Shown here: in pieces, positions 18,310 to 28,222 of the stretch
How positions within the stretch are numbered: the first letter of the stretch is position 1
How the letters are laid out: every line of letters starts with the position of its first letter
Notes under the pieces: generated by a model
What the model saw: only the letters and a program-made list of their open reading frames with translations
Database searches by the model: none
What the model was told of the DNA's origin: nothing
Made by a program: the position numbers and the translations under genes
Source: Sulfurospirillum sp.
Lineage (GTDB): Bacteria > Campylobacterota > Campylobacteria > Campylobacterales > Arcobacteraceae
Length of the DNA stretch: 64,000 nt
Direction of reading: 5' to 3'
NCBI GenBank assembly: GCA_030491005.1
Contig: JAKZMJ010000002.1
Span: forward strand, 161,839-225,838

Positions 18310-20253
18310 ATGGCACTAATAGATTTACAAAATATATCCAAGCAATATGACACAAAAATTATTTTAAAAGATATCAATTTTACTATTCAAGAAGGTCAAA
18401 GAATTGCTATTTTAGGTCAAAATGGTCAAGGTAAATCTACTTTAATGAAGATAATTACAGGTGATGTTAAAGAAGATTCAGGCATTCGCTCTATTGGTAA
18501 ATCTATTAAAATAGAGATGTTAGATCAAAGGGTGCAATTTAAAGAAAACCTAAGTGTAAGAGATGCAATTTTATCACAATTAACTTCGCTACAAGATGCA
18601 AAAAAGCAATATGATGACTTACTTATTAAACTAGCTTCAAATTATGAAGATAAAGAACTTTTAAACAAACAAAGTGAACTAGCTTCATATTTAGATTATC
18701 ATAATGCTTGGGATTTAGACAATATGATTGAAAGAGTTTTACAAGAATTTGCTCTAAAAGAATATGAACATAAGAATGTAAATATTCTAAGTGGAGGTGA
18801 GCAACGCCGTGTTGCTCTTGCGGGATTAATTTTGAAAAAACCTGATATCTTACTTTTAGATGAACCTACTAATCATCTTGATGTTTATATGGTGGAATTT
18901 TTAGAAGAATTGTTAGTTAAAAATAAATTTACACTTATATTTATATCTCATGATAGATATTTTATAAATAATCTTGCAAGTAATATAGTGGAGATTAGTG
19001 ATGGTAATTTAAGAAAATTTCATGGAGGATATTCTGCATATTTAGAACAAAAACAAGAACTTTTAGCAAATATGCAAAAAGACCAAAAAAATCTAATAAG
19101 ACTTTTTAAAGCAGAAGCACATTGGATGCAAAGAGGTGTAACAGCTAGGCGAAAAAGAAATGAAAGAAGAAAAGCACAATACTTGGAACTTAAACAACAA
19201 GTAAAATCAAACCCATCACAAATAAACAAAATGTCACTTGATTTACAAAGAGAACAAAAATCATTTAATAGTGAAAATACAAGAACAATAAATAAGAAAA
19301 AAATGCTTTTTGAATTAAAAGATATCACAAAAAGTTTAGGGGATAAACTTCTTATTAAAAACTTTTCAACAAGAATATTACAAAAAGACACCATAGCAAT
19401 AGTTGGTCCAAATGGTACAGGAAAATCTACTTTATTAAAAATATTTATAGAAAAACTAAAAGTTGATAAGGGTTTATTTAAAAAAGGTGAGTTTAAAGTA
19501 GGATATTTTGATCAACAAAGAGAAATGTTAAGTGATGATGCTACTATTATGGATATGTTTTGTCCTATGGGTGGAGATAGAATTGAGCTAAATGATGGAA
19601 GAGAGATGCACGTTTACGGGTATTTAAAGAACTTTCTTTTTCCAAAAGAATATTTAAATAAAAAAATAGGTTTATTAAGTGGTGGTGAAAAAAATAGAGT
19701 TGCACTTGCACTTTTATTTACTAAAAAAATAGATTGTTTAGTACTTGATGAACCTACAAATGACTTAGATATACCTACTATTAATATACTTGAAGAATAT
19801 TTACAAAGTTTTCAAGGTGCTTTGATATTCGTATCTCATGATAGATATTTTGTAGATAAAATTGCTAAGAAACTTTTTGTTTTTCAAGGAAAAGATGGAC
19901 AAATAATGGAAAGTTTTCAAAAGTATACCCAATACTTAGAAATAGAAAAAGAATTAAGTACTTTAGATGACTTAAATAAAGAATATACTCCTGTAAAAGA
20001 AAAAAAGATTACAAATAATAACAATAAATTATCATATAAAGATAAAAGAGAATATGAACTTTTACCAAAACAACTTGAAGATCTTGAAAAACAAATAGCA
20101 GATATTAATATCTGCCTTAGCGATCCTGCTTGTTATGAGGAAAAAGGCTTAATTAAACTTTCAGGTGAACTGCAAAACTTAGAAAATATTTATGAAACAA
20201 AAGTTGAAAGTTTTTTAAAATTAGAAGAATTACTAGAAAGTTTTAATTTATAA
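18310..20253 (+). CDS. uup: ABC-F family ATPase, Uup-like
   Basis: The 647-residue soluble protein has two ABC domains in tandem without membrane segments. The first has Walker A GQNGQGKST (36-44) and signature LSGGEQRR with LLLDEPTNHLD. The second has GPNGTGKST and LSGGEKNR with LVLDEPTNDLD. The linker (about 240-330) is long and basic, as in ABC-F proteins that enter the ribosome. A C-terminal helical extension (about 560-647) fits a Uup-type coiled coil. Such proteins act on stalled or structured ribosome/DNA states. It follows the restriction-modification pair but has its own leader of about 240 bases. Confidence 0.85.
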   Translation: MALIDLQNISKQYDTKIILKDINFTIQEGQRIAILGQNGQGKSTLMKIITGDVKEDSGIRSIGKSIKIEMLDQRVQFKENLSVRDAILSQLTSLQDAKKQYDDLLIKLASNYEDKELLNKQSELASYLDYHNAWDLDNMIERVLQEFALKEYEHKNVNILSGGEQRRVALAGLILKKPDILLLDEPTNHLDVYMVEFLEELLVKNKFTLIFISHDRYFINNLASNIVEISDGNLRKFHGGYSAYLEQKQELLANMQKDQKNLIRLFKAEAHWMQRGVTARRKRNERRKAQYLELKQQVKSNPSQINKMSLDLQREQKSFNSENTRTINKKKMLFELKDITKSLGDKLLIKNFSTRILQKDTIAIVGPNGTGKSTLLKIFIEKLKVDKGLFKKGEFKVGYFDQQREMLSDDATIMDMFCPMGGDRIELNDGREMHVYGYLKNFLFPKEYLNKKIGLLSGGEKNRVALALLFTKKIDCLVLDEPTNDLDIPTINILEEYLQSFQGALIFVSHDRYFVDKIAKKLFVFQGKDGQIMESFQKYTQYLEIEKELSTLDDLNKEYTPVKEKKITNNNNKLSYKDKREYELLPKQLEDLEKQIADINICLSDPACYEEKGLIKLSGELQNLENIYETKVESFLKLEELLESFNL

Positions 20254-20295
20254 TTAGTTACAATTAAGAATTAATAATATTTTATAAGGGAAACT

Positions 20296-20739
20296 ATGAC
20301 ACTAAAAGAACAATTAAAAATAGATTTAAAAAATTCTATGAGAAATAAAGAAATAGTAAAAAGAGATTGTATAAGAGCTATTAATACTATGATTAAACAA
20401 GTTGAAGTTGATGAAAGAATAGAATTAGATGATAAGGCTATTGTAAAACTTATTCAAAAAGGTATTAAACAAAGGCTAGAAGCTATTGTACAGTATGAAA
20501 AAGCATCAAGAGAAGATTTAGTACAAAAAGAGCAAGAACAAATAGATGTTTTTAGCTTATATTTACCAAAACAATTAAATGAAGAAGAATTAAAAGCTAA
20601 ATTAGAAGAAATTATGAAAAAAAATGATATTACTTCTAAAAAAGAAATTGGAAAAATAATGGGCATTGCGAGTAAAGAACTAGCTGGAACTGTAGACGGA
20701 AAAAGAATAAGTGAGATGGTTAAAAATTTATTAGTTTAA
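20296..20739 (+). CDS. GatB/YqeY domain protein
   Basis: The 147-residue all-helical protein is a stand-alone YqeY domain, the tRNA-binding tail found on GatB of the Asp/Glu-tRNA amidotransferase. Family segments visible are LKNSMRNKEIVKRDCIRAINTMIKQ, IKQRLEAIVQYEKASREDLVQKEQEQ, and the closing KKEIGKIMGIASKELAGTVDGKRISEMVK. The cellular role of stand-alone YqeY is not settled. An AAGGGAAACT ribosome site precedes the ATG. Confidence 0.9.
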   Translation: MTLKEQLKIDLKNSMRNKEIVKRDCIRAINTMIKQVEVDERIELDDKAIVKLIQKGIKQRLEAIVQYEKASREDLVQKEQEQIDVFSLYLPKQLNEEELKAKLEEIMKKNDITSKKEIGKIMGIASKELAGTVDGKRISEMVKNLLV

Positions 20740-20760
20740 TTTTTCACTAAAGGATATATA

Positions 20761-22020
20761 ATAGAAAATCAAATTAAATCTATATCAAATGAAGAACTTA
20801 TAGCTTTATATAAAGACAAGATATTATCTATGCCTGAAGAATTGAAAAAAGAGTTTGATGAAATATCTAAAACATATGATTTAAATTTTATAGAATCTAA
20901 TAAATTAAAAGAATTAATTCCAAAATTAAACAAACATGAACAAGATGAATTAAAAGAAAATACTCAAATAGATTTACAAAAAATACTTGATATATTATTT
21001 AAAAGAGTAAATATAAACAATCTTAGAAGTTTAAATATACTATTTTCAAAAGCACTTACTCCCTCTATTGATGTGGGGTTTAATCCTGAGATAGAAAAAA
21101 TTTCAAAAGAATTAAATATCCGTCCTGAACTACTTTTTAATATTGCTATGCAAGAGAAAATGTCAAATTGTATTAATAGTCGTTTTATTAATGATAAGAA
21201 AATAATTAATAAAATAAGTTCTAATATTTCAGATCTTTTAAGTTTAGTTGAGCAGCGATTTGAAAATACTCTTAAAAATACAGGAGATGGTTCAATTGCT
21301 ATTTCAAATATTAAAACAAAAATTAAATCAATAAAAATTAATAATGTTGGATTAGAACAATTGGTTTTTTTACAAAACGAACTAATTAATTCAGCATTAA
21401 GCATTGAAAATGAGATTGATAATGTAGGAAAAACAATACTAAGTTCAAAGTCAGAAATCTCTATCCTACAAAATAAAATAAGCAAGCTTGAAAATGAATT
21501 AGAAAAAACAAAAGAAGAAAGTTCAAGAGATGATTTAACCGAATTATTAAATAGAAAAGCATATGAAAAAGAAGCTTCCAAACTTGAAAGTTTATATTCA
21601 AGAAGCCAAAATAATTATGCAATTGTTTTTATAGACCTCGATAATTTTAAAAAAGTTAATGATACATATGGGCATAGTGCGGGGGATATGGTACTTGTTA
21701 AATTTTCAAAATTTTTAAAAAAAGAAACTAGAGGTTTGGATATAATAGCTAGATATGGTGGAGAAGAGTTCGTTGCAATATTAAATTTTACTATCATTGA
21801 AGAGTTAGTGAGATATTTAAAAAGAATAAAAAATATAATAAATGAAAATGTATTTTTGTATAAAGAAAAGAAAATAACAGTTACATTTTCAGCAGGTGTA
21901 GCAATAAGAAATAATCATTCTTCTTATAAGGATACGATACACAAAGCTGATACATTATTATATAGGGCAAAAGATCAAGGTAAGAATAAAATTATTCTTG
22001 AAAATGGACTCGTTTTGTAA
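20761..22020 (+). CDS. GGDEF diguanylate cyclase, probable ATA start
   Basis: The C-terminal 170 residues form a GGDEF domain: RDDLTELLNRKAYE, FIDLDNFKKVNDTYGHSAGDMVL and the active-site loop RYGGEEF (GGEEF). It should make cyclic di-GMP. The N-terminal 240 residues are helical with a coiled coil before the catalytic part, and no membrane segment, so it is probably cytosolic. The first ATG (20830) has no ribosome site. The same frame is open 69 bases further up to ATA 20761, placed 6 bases after AAAGGA, and the added codons read ENQIKSISNEELIALYKDKILS, typical protein sequence. No ATG, GTG or TTG lies between. I therefore call the start at ATA (419 residues); the ATG at 20830 is the fallback. 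Confidence 0.75.
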   Translation: MENQIKSISNEELIALYKDKILSMPEELKKEFDEISKTYDLNFIESNKLKELIPKLNKHEQDELKENTQIDLQKILDILFKRVNINNLRSLNILFSKALTPSIDVGFNPEIEKISKELNIRPELLFNIAMQEKMSNCINSRFINDKKIINKISSNISDLLSLVEQRFENTLKNTGDGSIAISNIKTKIKSIKINNVGLEQLVFLQNELINSALSIENEIDNVGKTILSSKSEISILQNKISKLENELEKTKEESSRDDLTELLNRKAYEKEASKLESLYSRSQNNYAIVFIDLDNFKKVNDTYGHSAGDMVLVKFSKFLKKETRGLDIIARYGGEEFVAILNFTIIEELVRYLKRIKNIINENVFLYKEKKITVTFSAGVAIRNNHSSYKDTIHKADTLLYRAKDQGKNKIILENGLVL

Positions 22021-22043
22021 AGAATATATAAGATAGGGGAAAT

Positions 22044-22373
22044 ATGAAAAAGTTAGTATGCAGTTTTTTATTATTAACAAGTATTTGTTTTGCACAAGAA
22101 AATAAGATAAATCAAGTAGATTGCTTAATTTTAAAAGACGAAGATTCTATTATATGTAAATATTCTATTGAACGCTTAGAGTATGAAAAAGAAATAGAAA
22201 TTCAATGGATAGACCCAGATAATGAGCTTTCAAGAAATAGAAAAATAATTATACCACTTGGTCATAGTTCAATTTATGATTTTAGGTATATAACAGGTAG
22301 GCAAAAAGGTGTGTGGATATTTAAAGTTATTGATGATAAAAAAGAATATACTACTAGTTTTAAATTAGAATAA
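22044..22373 (+). CDS. Small secreted protein of unknown function
   Basis: The 109-residue product begins with a clear Sec signal peptide (MKKLVCSFLLLTSICFAQE, cleavage likely after CFA). The mature part of about 92 residues has a beta-rich look with charged strands (ERLEYEKEIEIQWIDPDNELSRN, YITGRQKGVWIFKVIDD), resembling small periplasmic proteins with an immunoglobulin-like fold. I do not recognise a named family. It follows the diguanylate cyclase by 23 bases with AGGGGAAAT before its ATG. Confidence 0.7.
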   Translation: MKKLVCSFLLLTSICFAQENKINQVDCLILKDEDSIICKYSIERLEYEKEIEIQWIDPDNELSRNRKIIIPLGHSSIYDFRYITGRQKGVWIFKVIDDKKEYTTSFKLE

Positions 22374-22453
22374 AGTATATTTATTAAATTTTAATTGATA
22401 TTTAGTTAACATAATTGTCTTAAATATAAGTAAATTACAAGGTATAAACTCTA

Positions 22454-24664
22454 ATGCAAACATTTAATAATATAGAAGAATTAGCTTTAGCACACTCTTT
22501 AAGTATAGAAGAGTTGGATAATATTAAAAAAATATTAAAAAGAGATCCCAATTATCTTGAAATAGGAATTTTCTCAGCTATGTGGAGTGAGCATTGTTCA
22601 TATAAATCTAGTAAAAAATACTTAAATGCTTTTCCTACAACTGCCCCTTGGGTTATTCAAGGTCCTGGTGAAAATGCTGGAGTTATTGATATAGGTGATG
22701 GATATGCAGCTGTTTTTAAAATGGAATCGCATAATCATCCATCTTTTATAGAACCTTATCAAGGAGCAGCTACTGGTGTTGGTGGTATTTTAAGAGATGT
22801 TTTTACTATGGGGGCACGTCCTATTGCAAATATGAACTCAATTAGATTTGCAAGTATACAAGGAAATAGCCAAACTGCACAAAAACATAGGTATTTATTA
22901 AAAGGTGTAGTATCTGGTATTGGTGGATATGGTAACTGTATGGGAGTTCCAACTATTGGAGGAGAAACCACTTTTGAGGAATGTTATGCTGGAAATAATC
23001 TTGTAAATGCTTTCACGCTTGGAATTGCTAAAAAAGATGAGATATTTTTAGGCTTAGCTGAGGGTATTGGAAATCCTGTTATGTATGTAGGAAGTAAAAC
23101 AGGTCGTGATGGTTTAGGTGGTGCTGTTATGAGTTCTGCTTCTTTTACGCAAGATAGTGAAAGTAAACGCCCAACCGTTCAAGTAGGAGACCCTTTTACT
23201 GAAAAACTTTTACTTGAAGCTTGTTTAGAACTATTTAAACATGATTATATTATAGGTATTCAAGATATGGGAGCAGCAGGGCTAACATCTTCTTCTTTTG
23301 AAATGGCAGGGCGAAGTGGTTCTGGTATGAGAATGGATTTAGATAAAGTTCCATCAAGAGAAGAGGGTATGACTCCTTATGATTTTATGTTAAGTGAATC
23401 ACAAGAGCGTATGCTAATTTGTGCTAAAAAAGGCTGTGAAGATAAAATCATAGAGATTTTTGAAAAATGGGAATTAGATGTGGCAGTTATTGGCGAAGTT
23501 ACAAATACTGGAAATATGGAATTATTCTGGAACAATGAATTATGTGCCAATATTCCAATTCAGCCTTTAAGTGAACAAGCTCCCATTTTAGATAGACCCG
23601 TTAAAAAACCTGCATATTTAGATGAAATTAAAAATTTTGTAATGGATAAAGAATTTTCTAATCAAATAGTTTTTGATAAATTATTTTGCGATATTGAAGT
23701 TGTAGATAAATCGTGGATTTATAATCAATATGATTCAACAGTACAAACAAATACTATAAAAGGTCCTGGAACTCTTGATGCTTCAAGTGTTAGAATTAAG
23801 GAAACAGGAAAAGCCTTATCTATGAGTGCTGATTGTAATACTAGATTTTGTTATATAAACCCTGAACTAGGAGCAGCAGCTGCTGTTATGGAAAGTGGTA
23901 GAAATGTTGCTATGAGTGGAGCAGTTCCAAAGGCAATAACTGATTGTCTTAATTTTGGAAATCCAGAAAAAGAAGAAGTTATGTGGCAATTTGCTTCTTC
24001 TTGTGAAGGAATAAAACAAGCTTGTAAAGCTTTAAATACTCCTGTAGTTAGTGGAAATGTATCTTTATATAATGAAACAAATAAAATAGGAATATTCCCT
24101 ACTCCATCAATTGTAACAGTAGGAGTTAATGAAGATGCAAATAAAATCTTACCCTCATATTTACAAGAAGATGATAATATTTTATATCTCTTAGGAGAAA
24201 CTAAAGAAGAATTTGGTGGCTCATTATATATGAAAAAAATGTACGATACCATCTCTGGAGTTCATCCTGAAGTAGATTTTACTAAAGAATTACAACTATG
24301 GAATACAGTAATAAAAGCAAATGAATTAAACCTTTTAAAGTCTGCTAAAGATGTTAATGTAGGTGGTATCGCTATTGCTTTAGCAAAAATGGCAGTTAAG
24401 GGAAATAAAGGTTTAGAAGCTAATATTTCTTTAGAAAACTCAAATGAGATTTTTTCTGAAACTTTAAGTAGAGCTATTGTCGAAGTAGATAAAAACAAGT
24501 GCCAAGAATTTTCTAATTTTATGGAAAAAAGAGAAATTATTTGTGTTAAAATTGGATATGTAAGTGGAGATAAAGTCATTATAAATGATATTTATAAAAA
24601 CTTGAATAGCTTAAAAGATATTTATTTTAATACTTTTCAAACTATTATTGAACAAGATTTATAA
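22454..24664 (+). CDS. purL: Phosphoribosylformylglycinamidine synthase subunit PurL
   Basis: PurL converts FGAR to FGAM in purine synthesis using ATP and ammonia passed from PurQ. The 736-residue length is the small PurL form that needs separate PurS and PurQ subunits, neither of which is in this window. Family landmarks are MWSEHCSYKSSKKYL near the N-terminus, KMESHNHPSFIEPYQGAATGVGGI, IQDMGAAGLTSSSFEMA, and the second-half VSGNVSLYNET. The ATG follows ACAAGG. Confidence 0.96.
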   Translation: MQTFNNIEELALAHSLSIEELDNIKKILKRDPNYLEIGIFSAMWSEHCSYKSSKKYLNAFPTTAPWVIQGPGENAGVIDIGDGYAAVFKMESHNHPSFIEPYQGAATGVGGILRDVFTMGARPIANMNSIRFASIQGNSQTAQKHRYLLKGVVSGIGGYGNCMGVPTIGGETTFEECYAGNNLVNAFTLGIAKKDEIFLGLAEGIGNPVMYVGSKTGRDGLGGAVMSSASFTQDSESKRPTVQVGDPFTEKLLLEACLELFKHDYIIGIQDMGAAGLTSSSFEMAGRSGSGMRMDLDKVPSREEGMTPYDFMLSESQERMLICAKKGCEDKIIEIFEKWELDVAVIGEVTNTGNMELFWNNELCANIPIQPLSEQAPILDRPVKKPAYLDEIKNFVMDKEFSNQIVFDKLFCDIEVVDKSWIYNQYDSTVQTNTIKGPGTLDASSVRIKETGKALSMSADCNTRFCYINPELGAAAAVMESGRNVAMSGAVPKAITDCLNFGNPEKEEVMWQFASSCEGIKQACKALNTPVVSGNVSLYNETNKIGIFPTPSIVTVGVNEDANKILPSYLQEDDNILYLLGETKEEFGGSLYMKKMYDTISGVHPEVDFTKELQLWNTVIKANELNLLKSAKDVNVGGIAIALAKMAVKGNKGLEANISLENSNEIFSETLSRAIVEVDKNKCQEFSNFMEKREIICVKIGYVSGDKVIINDIYKNLNSLKDIYFNTFQTIIEQDL

Positions 24665-24927
24665 ATAAATCCTATTGTTCTAATGTTCTAAACATTCCAA
24701 CATATTATATACTTCTTGTATATAAATAATTTTTTTCAGGTCTAGCTCTTCTATATCATTCTATTACATTTTATTCCTAAAAATAGCTAGGCATAATTTA
24801 TACTTTTTTTTATATCTCTCTTGATTTTTAATACATTAAATGAATATATGATTTAAGTTACTTTTAATTAAAAAACAAATACAATCTTTTATATATAAAA
24901 TTTTATTTTATATAAGAAAGGGTATAT

Positions 24928-25923
24928 ATGTTAAATGATCAGCAGTCTATATTAAATTTTAATTTAGCTTGTGGTACTGCATCATTTGGAAATTTGTATA
25001 AGAGTATGAATTCAAAAGAAGTTTTTGATACCTTAAACAATGTTTGGGACTTAGGATATAGATATTTTGATACAGCACCTTTTTATGGTTTTGGATTAAG
25101 TGAAAGAAGATTAGGAGATTTTTTAAGAAATAAACAATCTTCAGAATATGTACTTTCTACTAAAGTTGGAAGAATTCTTAATCCTGATGGTTCATATCAT
25201 AAGGATAGGGATTTTTATAAAAATGCTTTACCTTTTAAACCTGAATATGATTATTCTTATGATGGAATAATGAAATCTTTCGATCATAGTCTTCAACGCT
25301 TAGGTTTAGAAAAAATTGATATATTATATATGCATGATTTAGGTAAAGTAACACATTCTTCAAATCATAAAAAACATATGAAAATAGCAATGAATGGTGG
25401 ATATAAAGCTTTAGAAAAATTGAAATCATTAAAATTAATCAAAGGTTTTGGTCTTGGTGTTAATGAATATGAAGTATGTGAAGAAGCACTTGAATATGGT
25501 GACTGGGATTACTTTTTACTAGCTGGAAGATATACTCTTTTAGAACAAAATGCAGTAAAAACATTTATCCCTAAATGTATAAAAAGAAAATCAAAAATCA
25601 TTTTAGGAGGTATATTTAATTCTGGTATATTAGCTACAGGTTCACAAGATGGTGCGAAATATAATTATAAAACTGCACCAGAAGAAATAGTGATAAAAGT
25701 AAAAAGAATAGAAGATATATGTTTGAAATTTGATGTAAAACTATCACAAGCTGCTTTGCAGTTTCCATTTTTAAAAAAGAATATAGATTCTATATTAATA
25801 GGAAGTTCAAATTTAAAACATTATAAGTCAGCATTTTTTGATTTAAAAGCCAAAATACCAAAAGAGTTTTGGCAAGAGTTACTTAATCAAAATCTTATTT
25901 TAGAAGAATGCGTAGATTTTTAA
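24928..25923 (+). CDS. Aldo/keto reductase, probable L-fucose (aldose) 1-dehydrogenase
   Basis: The 331-residue NAD(P)-dependent enzyme has the aldo/keto reductase barrel signatures: YFDTAPFYGFGLSERRLG (catalytic Asp and Tyr), STKVGRIL (Lys), ILYMHDLG (His) and LIGSSN near the C-terminus for cofactor binding. Members with this pattern include aldose 1-dehydrogenases and pyridoxal 4-dehydrogenase-like enzymes. As first gene of the sugar-acid locus it most likely oxidises L-fucose or a similar 6-deoxy sugar to the lactone. AGAAAGGG precedes the ATG. The exact substrate (L-fucose, L-galactose, D-arabinose) cannot be read from sequence. Confidence 0.8.
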   Translation: MLNDQQSILNFNLACGTASFGNLYKSMNSKEVFDTLNNVWDLGYRYFDTAPFYGFGLSERRLGDFLRNKQSSEYVLSTKVGRILNPDGSYHKDRDFYKNALPFKPEYDYSYDGIMKSFDHSLQRLGLEKIDILYMHDLGKVTHSSNHKKHMKIAMNGGYKALEKLKSLKLIKGFGLGVNEYEVCEEALEYGDWDYFLLAGRYTLLEQNAVKTFIPKCIKRKSKIILGGIFNSGILATGSQDGAKYNYKTAPEEIVIKVKRIEDICLKFDVKLSQAALQFPFLKKNIDSILIGSSNLKHYKSAFFDLKAKIPKEFWQELLNQNLILEECVDF

Positions 25924-25943
25924 AAAATTAATAAGGAGATAAA

Positions 25944-27251
25944 ATGAGTATAAAAAGAATAAGCAAAATGGGATTAGCAGCAGCCGTACTTTTACCAAGT
26001 ATTGTGCTTGCTTCAAACTTTGATGGTGTTACAATTGAAGCAAAATTTATTGGAGGGCAACAATATGAAAGATTGTACTCTAAAATAAAAGATTGGGAAA
26101 AGCAAACAGGTGCTAAAGTTAAAATCATTTCAAAAAAAAGTCATTTTGAACTTGATAAAGAAATCAAATCTGATATAGCTGCTGGTACGACTTCATGGTG
26201 TGTAGGTTCTAATCACACAAGTTTTGTACCTCAATATACTTCTATTTATGTTAATTTAGAACCTTTAATATCTAAAGATCATCAAGATGGATATGTTCAA
26301 GCATTATTAAAAGCTGGAATTCTTAAAGGTAATATGCAGATGGTTCCAAGAGCACAATTTGATGTAAGAGCTTTATATTATCAAAAATCCTTATATAAAA
26401 GTAAAAAAAATCAAGATGATTTTAAAAAAGAACATGGTTATGCTTTAACATTACCAAAAACTTGGAAAGAAGTAAAAATTCATGCTATTTTCTTTTCAAA
26501 ATTAACTAATATTTTTGGTCATCAATTCGCTGGAAAAGATGAAGCTTTAGTAGGAACATTTTATGAATTCTTGATATCAGAAGGTGGTTCGATGTTCGAT
26601 AAGAATGATAGACCCGCATTTAATTCTAAAGCAGGTGAGCAAGCTTTACAATGGTTTAGAGACTTATATAAGGCAAAAGCAGTTCCAGCTGGTACTATTC
26701 AATATGTTTGGGATGAGTTAGGTGCTGGTTTTGCATCTGGTACTATTGCACTTAATTTTGATTGGCCAGGTTGGTCTGGATATTTTAATGATCCAAAGAA
26801 TTCAAAAATCTCTGGAGATGTAGGTATCTTACCACCACCAATGGGATCTGTAAAACAAACTGGTTGGTCAGGTTCTCATGGTTTTTCAATTACAAAAAAA
26901 TGTAAGAATAAAAAAGCTGCTGTATCTTTAATCGAATTTATGACAAATGATAAAGCACAGTTATTTGAAAGTGAAAAAGGTTCATTACCAACACGAACAA
27001 AAACATGGAAAGATTTAAAAGCAAAAGTTGCTAAAACAAATGATGTTTATGCAAAAGAAAAACTAGTTGCTTTTGAAAATGCCGCAAAAGCAGCATTTGC
27101 AGTACCTAAGTATCCTGAATGGGGTGAAGTTGTAAATGCAATTTATCCTTTATTACAAAAAGCTATTCTTGGTGATTTAAGTGTCAAAGAAGCATTAAGT
27201 AAGGCAGAAAAATTAGCAGATGAAATTATGAAAGAAAATTCTTATTACTAG
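25944..27251 (+). CDS. ABC sugar transporter substrate-binding protein
   Basis: The 435-residue periplasmic protein belongs to the family 1 sugar-binding proteins. A Sec signal (MSIKRISKMGLAAAVLLPSIVLAS) is followed by the family's KFIGGQQYERLYSKIKDWEKQTGAKVKII segment. Sites lined by aromatics (NFDWPGWSGYF, TGWSGSHGFSI) probably bind the sugar. It delivers substrate to the two permeases and the ATPase encoded downstream. A perfect 13-base hairpin follows its stop codon, a common device that keeps the binding-protein message more abundant than the permease part. Confidence 0.88.
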   Translation: MSIKRISKMGLAAAVLLPSIVLASNFDGVTIEAKFIGGQQYERLYSKIKDWEKQTGAKVKIISKKSHFELDKEIKSDIAAGTTSWCVGSNHTSFVPQYTSIYVNLEPLISKDHQDGYVQALLKAGILKGNMQMVPRAQFDVRALYYQKSLYKSKKNQDDFKKEHGYALTLPKTWKEVKIHAIFFSKLTNIFGHQFAGKDEALVGTFYEFLISEGGSMFDKNDRPAFNSKAGEQALQWFRDLYKAKAVPAGTIQYVWDELGAGFASGTIALNFDWPGWSGYFNDPKNSKISGDVGILPPPMGSVKQTGWSGSHGFSITKKCKNKKAAVSLIEFMTNDKAQLFESEKGSLPTRTKTWKDLKAKVAKTNDVYAKEKLVAFENAAKAAFAVPKYPEWGEVVNAIYPLLQKAILGDLSVKEALSKAEKLADEIMKENSYY

Positions 27252-27272
27252 AATTTATTTACTATAAAAATT

Positions 27273-27300
27273 AAACAAACATATTTTAATATGTTTGTTT
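27273..27300 (+). terminator. Intercistronic stem-loop after the binding-protein gene
   Basis: AAACAAACATATT and AATATGTTTGTTT form a perfect inverted repeat of 13 bases separated by TT, lying 22 bases after the stop. In RNA the loop would open by one or two pairs. There is only a short T run, so it is more likely a message-stabilising or partial termination structure than a full terminator, because the permease gene downstream belongs to the same operon. A regulator-binding palindrome is the alternative. Confidence 0.6.
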
Positions 27301-27325
27301 ATAATTCACAAGGAAAGAATAAAAA

Positions 27326-28222
27326 ATGAAAAAAAGCTTTTTTTCTGTACCAATGTTACTATTATTACCTTCTTTTATTATTTTAATTTTAATAATAGTT
27401 TTTCCACTTATATTTTCTTTATATTCTAGTTTTACACCTTATAAGTTAATTAAGCCTGACTCTTTGTATGTGTTTATTGGTTTTGCTAATTATATAAAAC
27501 TATTATCTAGTTGGGATTTTTGGGAAGGATTTGGAAGAACTATTTTAGTATTAACCTTAGCTATTAATATAGAGTTTGTTTTAGGTTTAGGTATAGCTTT
27601 ATTGATTAATAAAGTTACATATAATGCAAGAATGTTAAGAACAATTATGATGTTTCCCATGATGTTTTCACCCATATTAGTGGGTTTTCAATTTAAGTTT
27701 ATGTTCAATGATAATATTGGAGTTGTTAATAATCTTTTAAGAGAATTTAATATTATTTCTTCAGATATACCGTGGTTAATAGATTCAAGCTTAGCACTTT
27801 TTTCTATTTTATCAGCTGAGATATGGTCTTCAACATCAGTATTTGCTATATTATTATTAGCTGGATTAATGGCTGTTCCAAAAGAGCCAATAGAAGCTTC
27901 AAAAATAGATGGCTGTACAGCAATTCAAACATTTAGGTATATTACTTTACCTTATTTAATGCCATTTATTTATATAGCTATGACTATTAGATCTTTAGAT
28001 ATAGCAAGAGCTTATGATATTATAAGAATAATGACAAATGGAGGACCAGCTGGAAGAACAGAACTGATATGGACCATGATAGGAAAAACAGGTTTTAATG
28101 ATTCTAAGATGGGACTAGCAAATGCGATGGCATATATTTCAATAATATTATCAATAGCTGTTACTTATTATTTTTTTAATAAATTAAATAAAATCAAACA
28201 AGATACAATGGGAATAGTATAA
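27326..28222 (+). CDS. ABC sugar transporter permease, UgpA/MalF type
   Basis: The 298-residue inner-membrane protein has six predicted helices starting with PMLLLLPSFIILILIIVFPLI. The EAA loop that meets the ATPase reads PIEASKIDGCTAIQTFRYITLP. It is the first of two permease subunits, and its end overlaps the start of the second (ATAATG). Confidence 0.9.
   Translation: MKKSFFSVPMLLLLPSFIILILIIVFPLIFSLYSSFTPYKLIKPDSLYVFIGFANYIKLLSSWDFWEGFGRTILVLTLAINIEFVLGLGIALLINKVTYNARMLRTIMMFPMMFSPILVGFQFKFMFNDNIGVVNNLLREFNIISSDIPWLIDSSLALFSILSAEIWSSTSVFAILLLAGLMAVPKEPIEASKIDGCTAIQTFRYITLPYLMPFIYIAMTIRSLDIARAYDIIRIMTNGGPAGRTELIWTMIGKTGFNDSKMGLANAMAYISIILSIAVTYYFFNKLNKIKQDTMGIV

Noticed and set aside
20964..21581. 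205-codon frame opposite the diguanylate cyclase
   Set aside because: Antisense shadow of an AT-rich coding gene, Ser/Phe/Leu-rich composition typical of such shadows.
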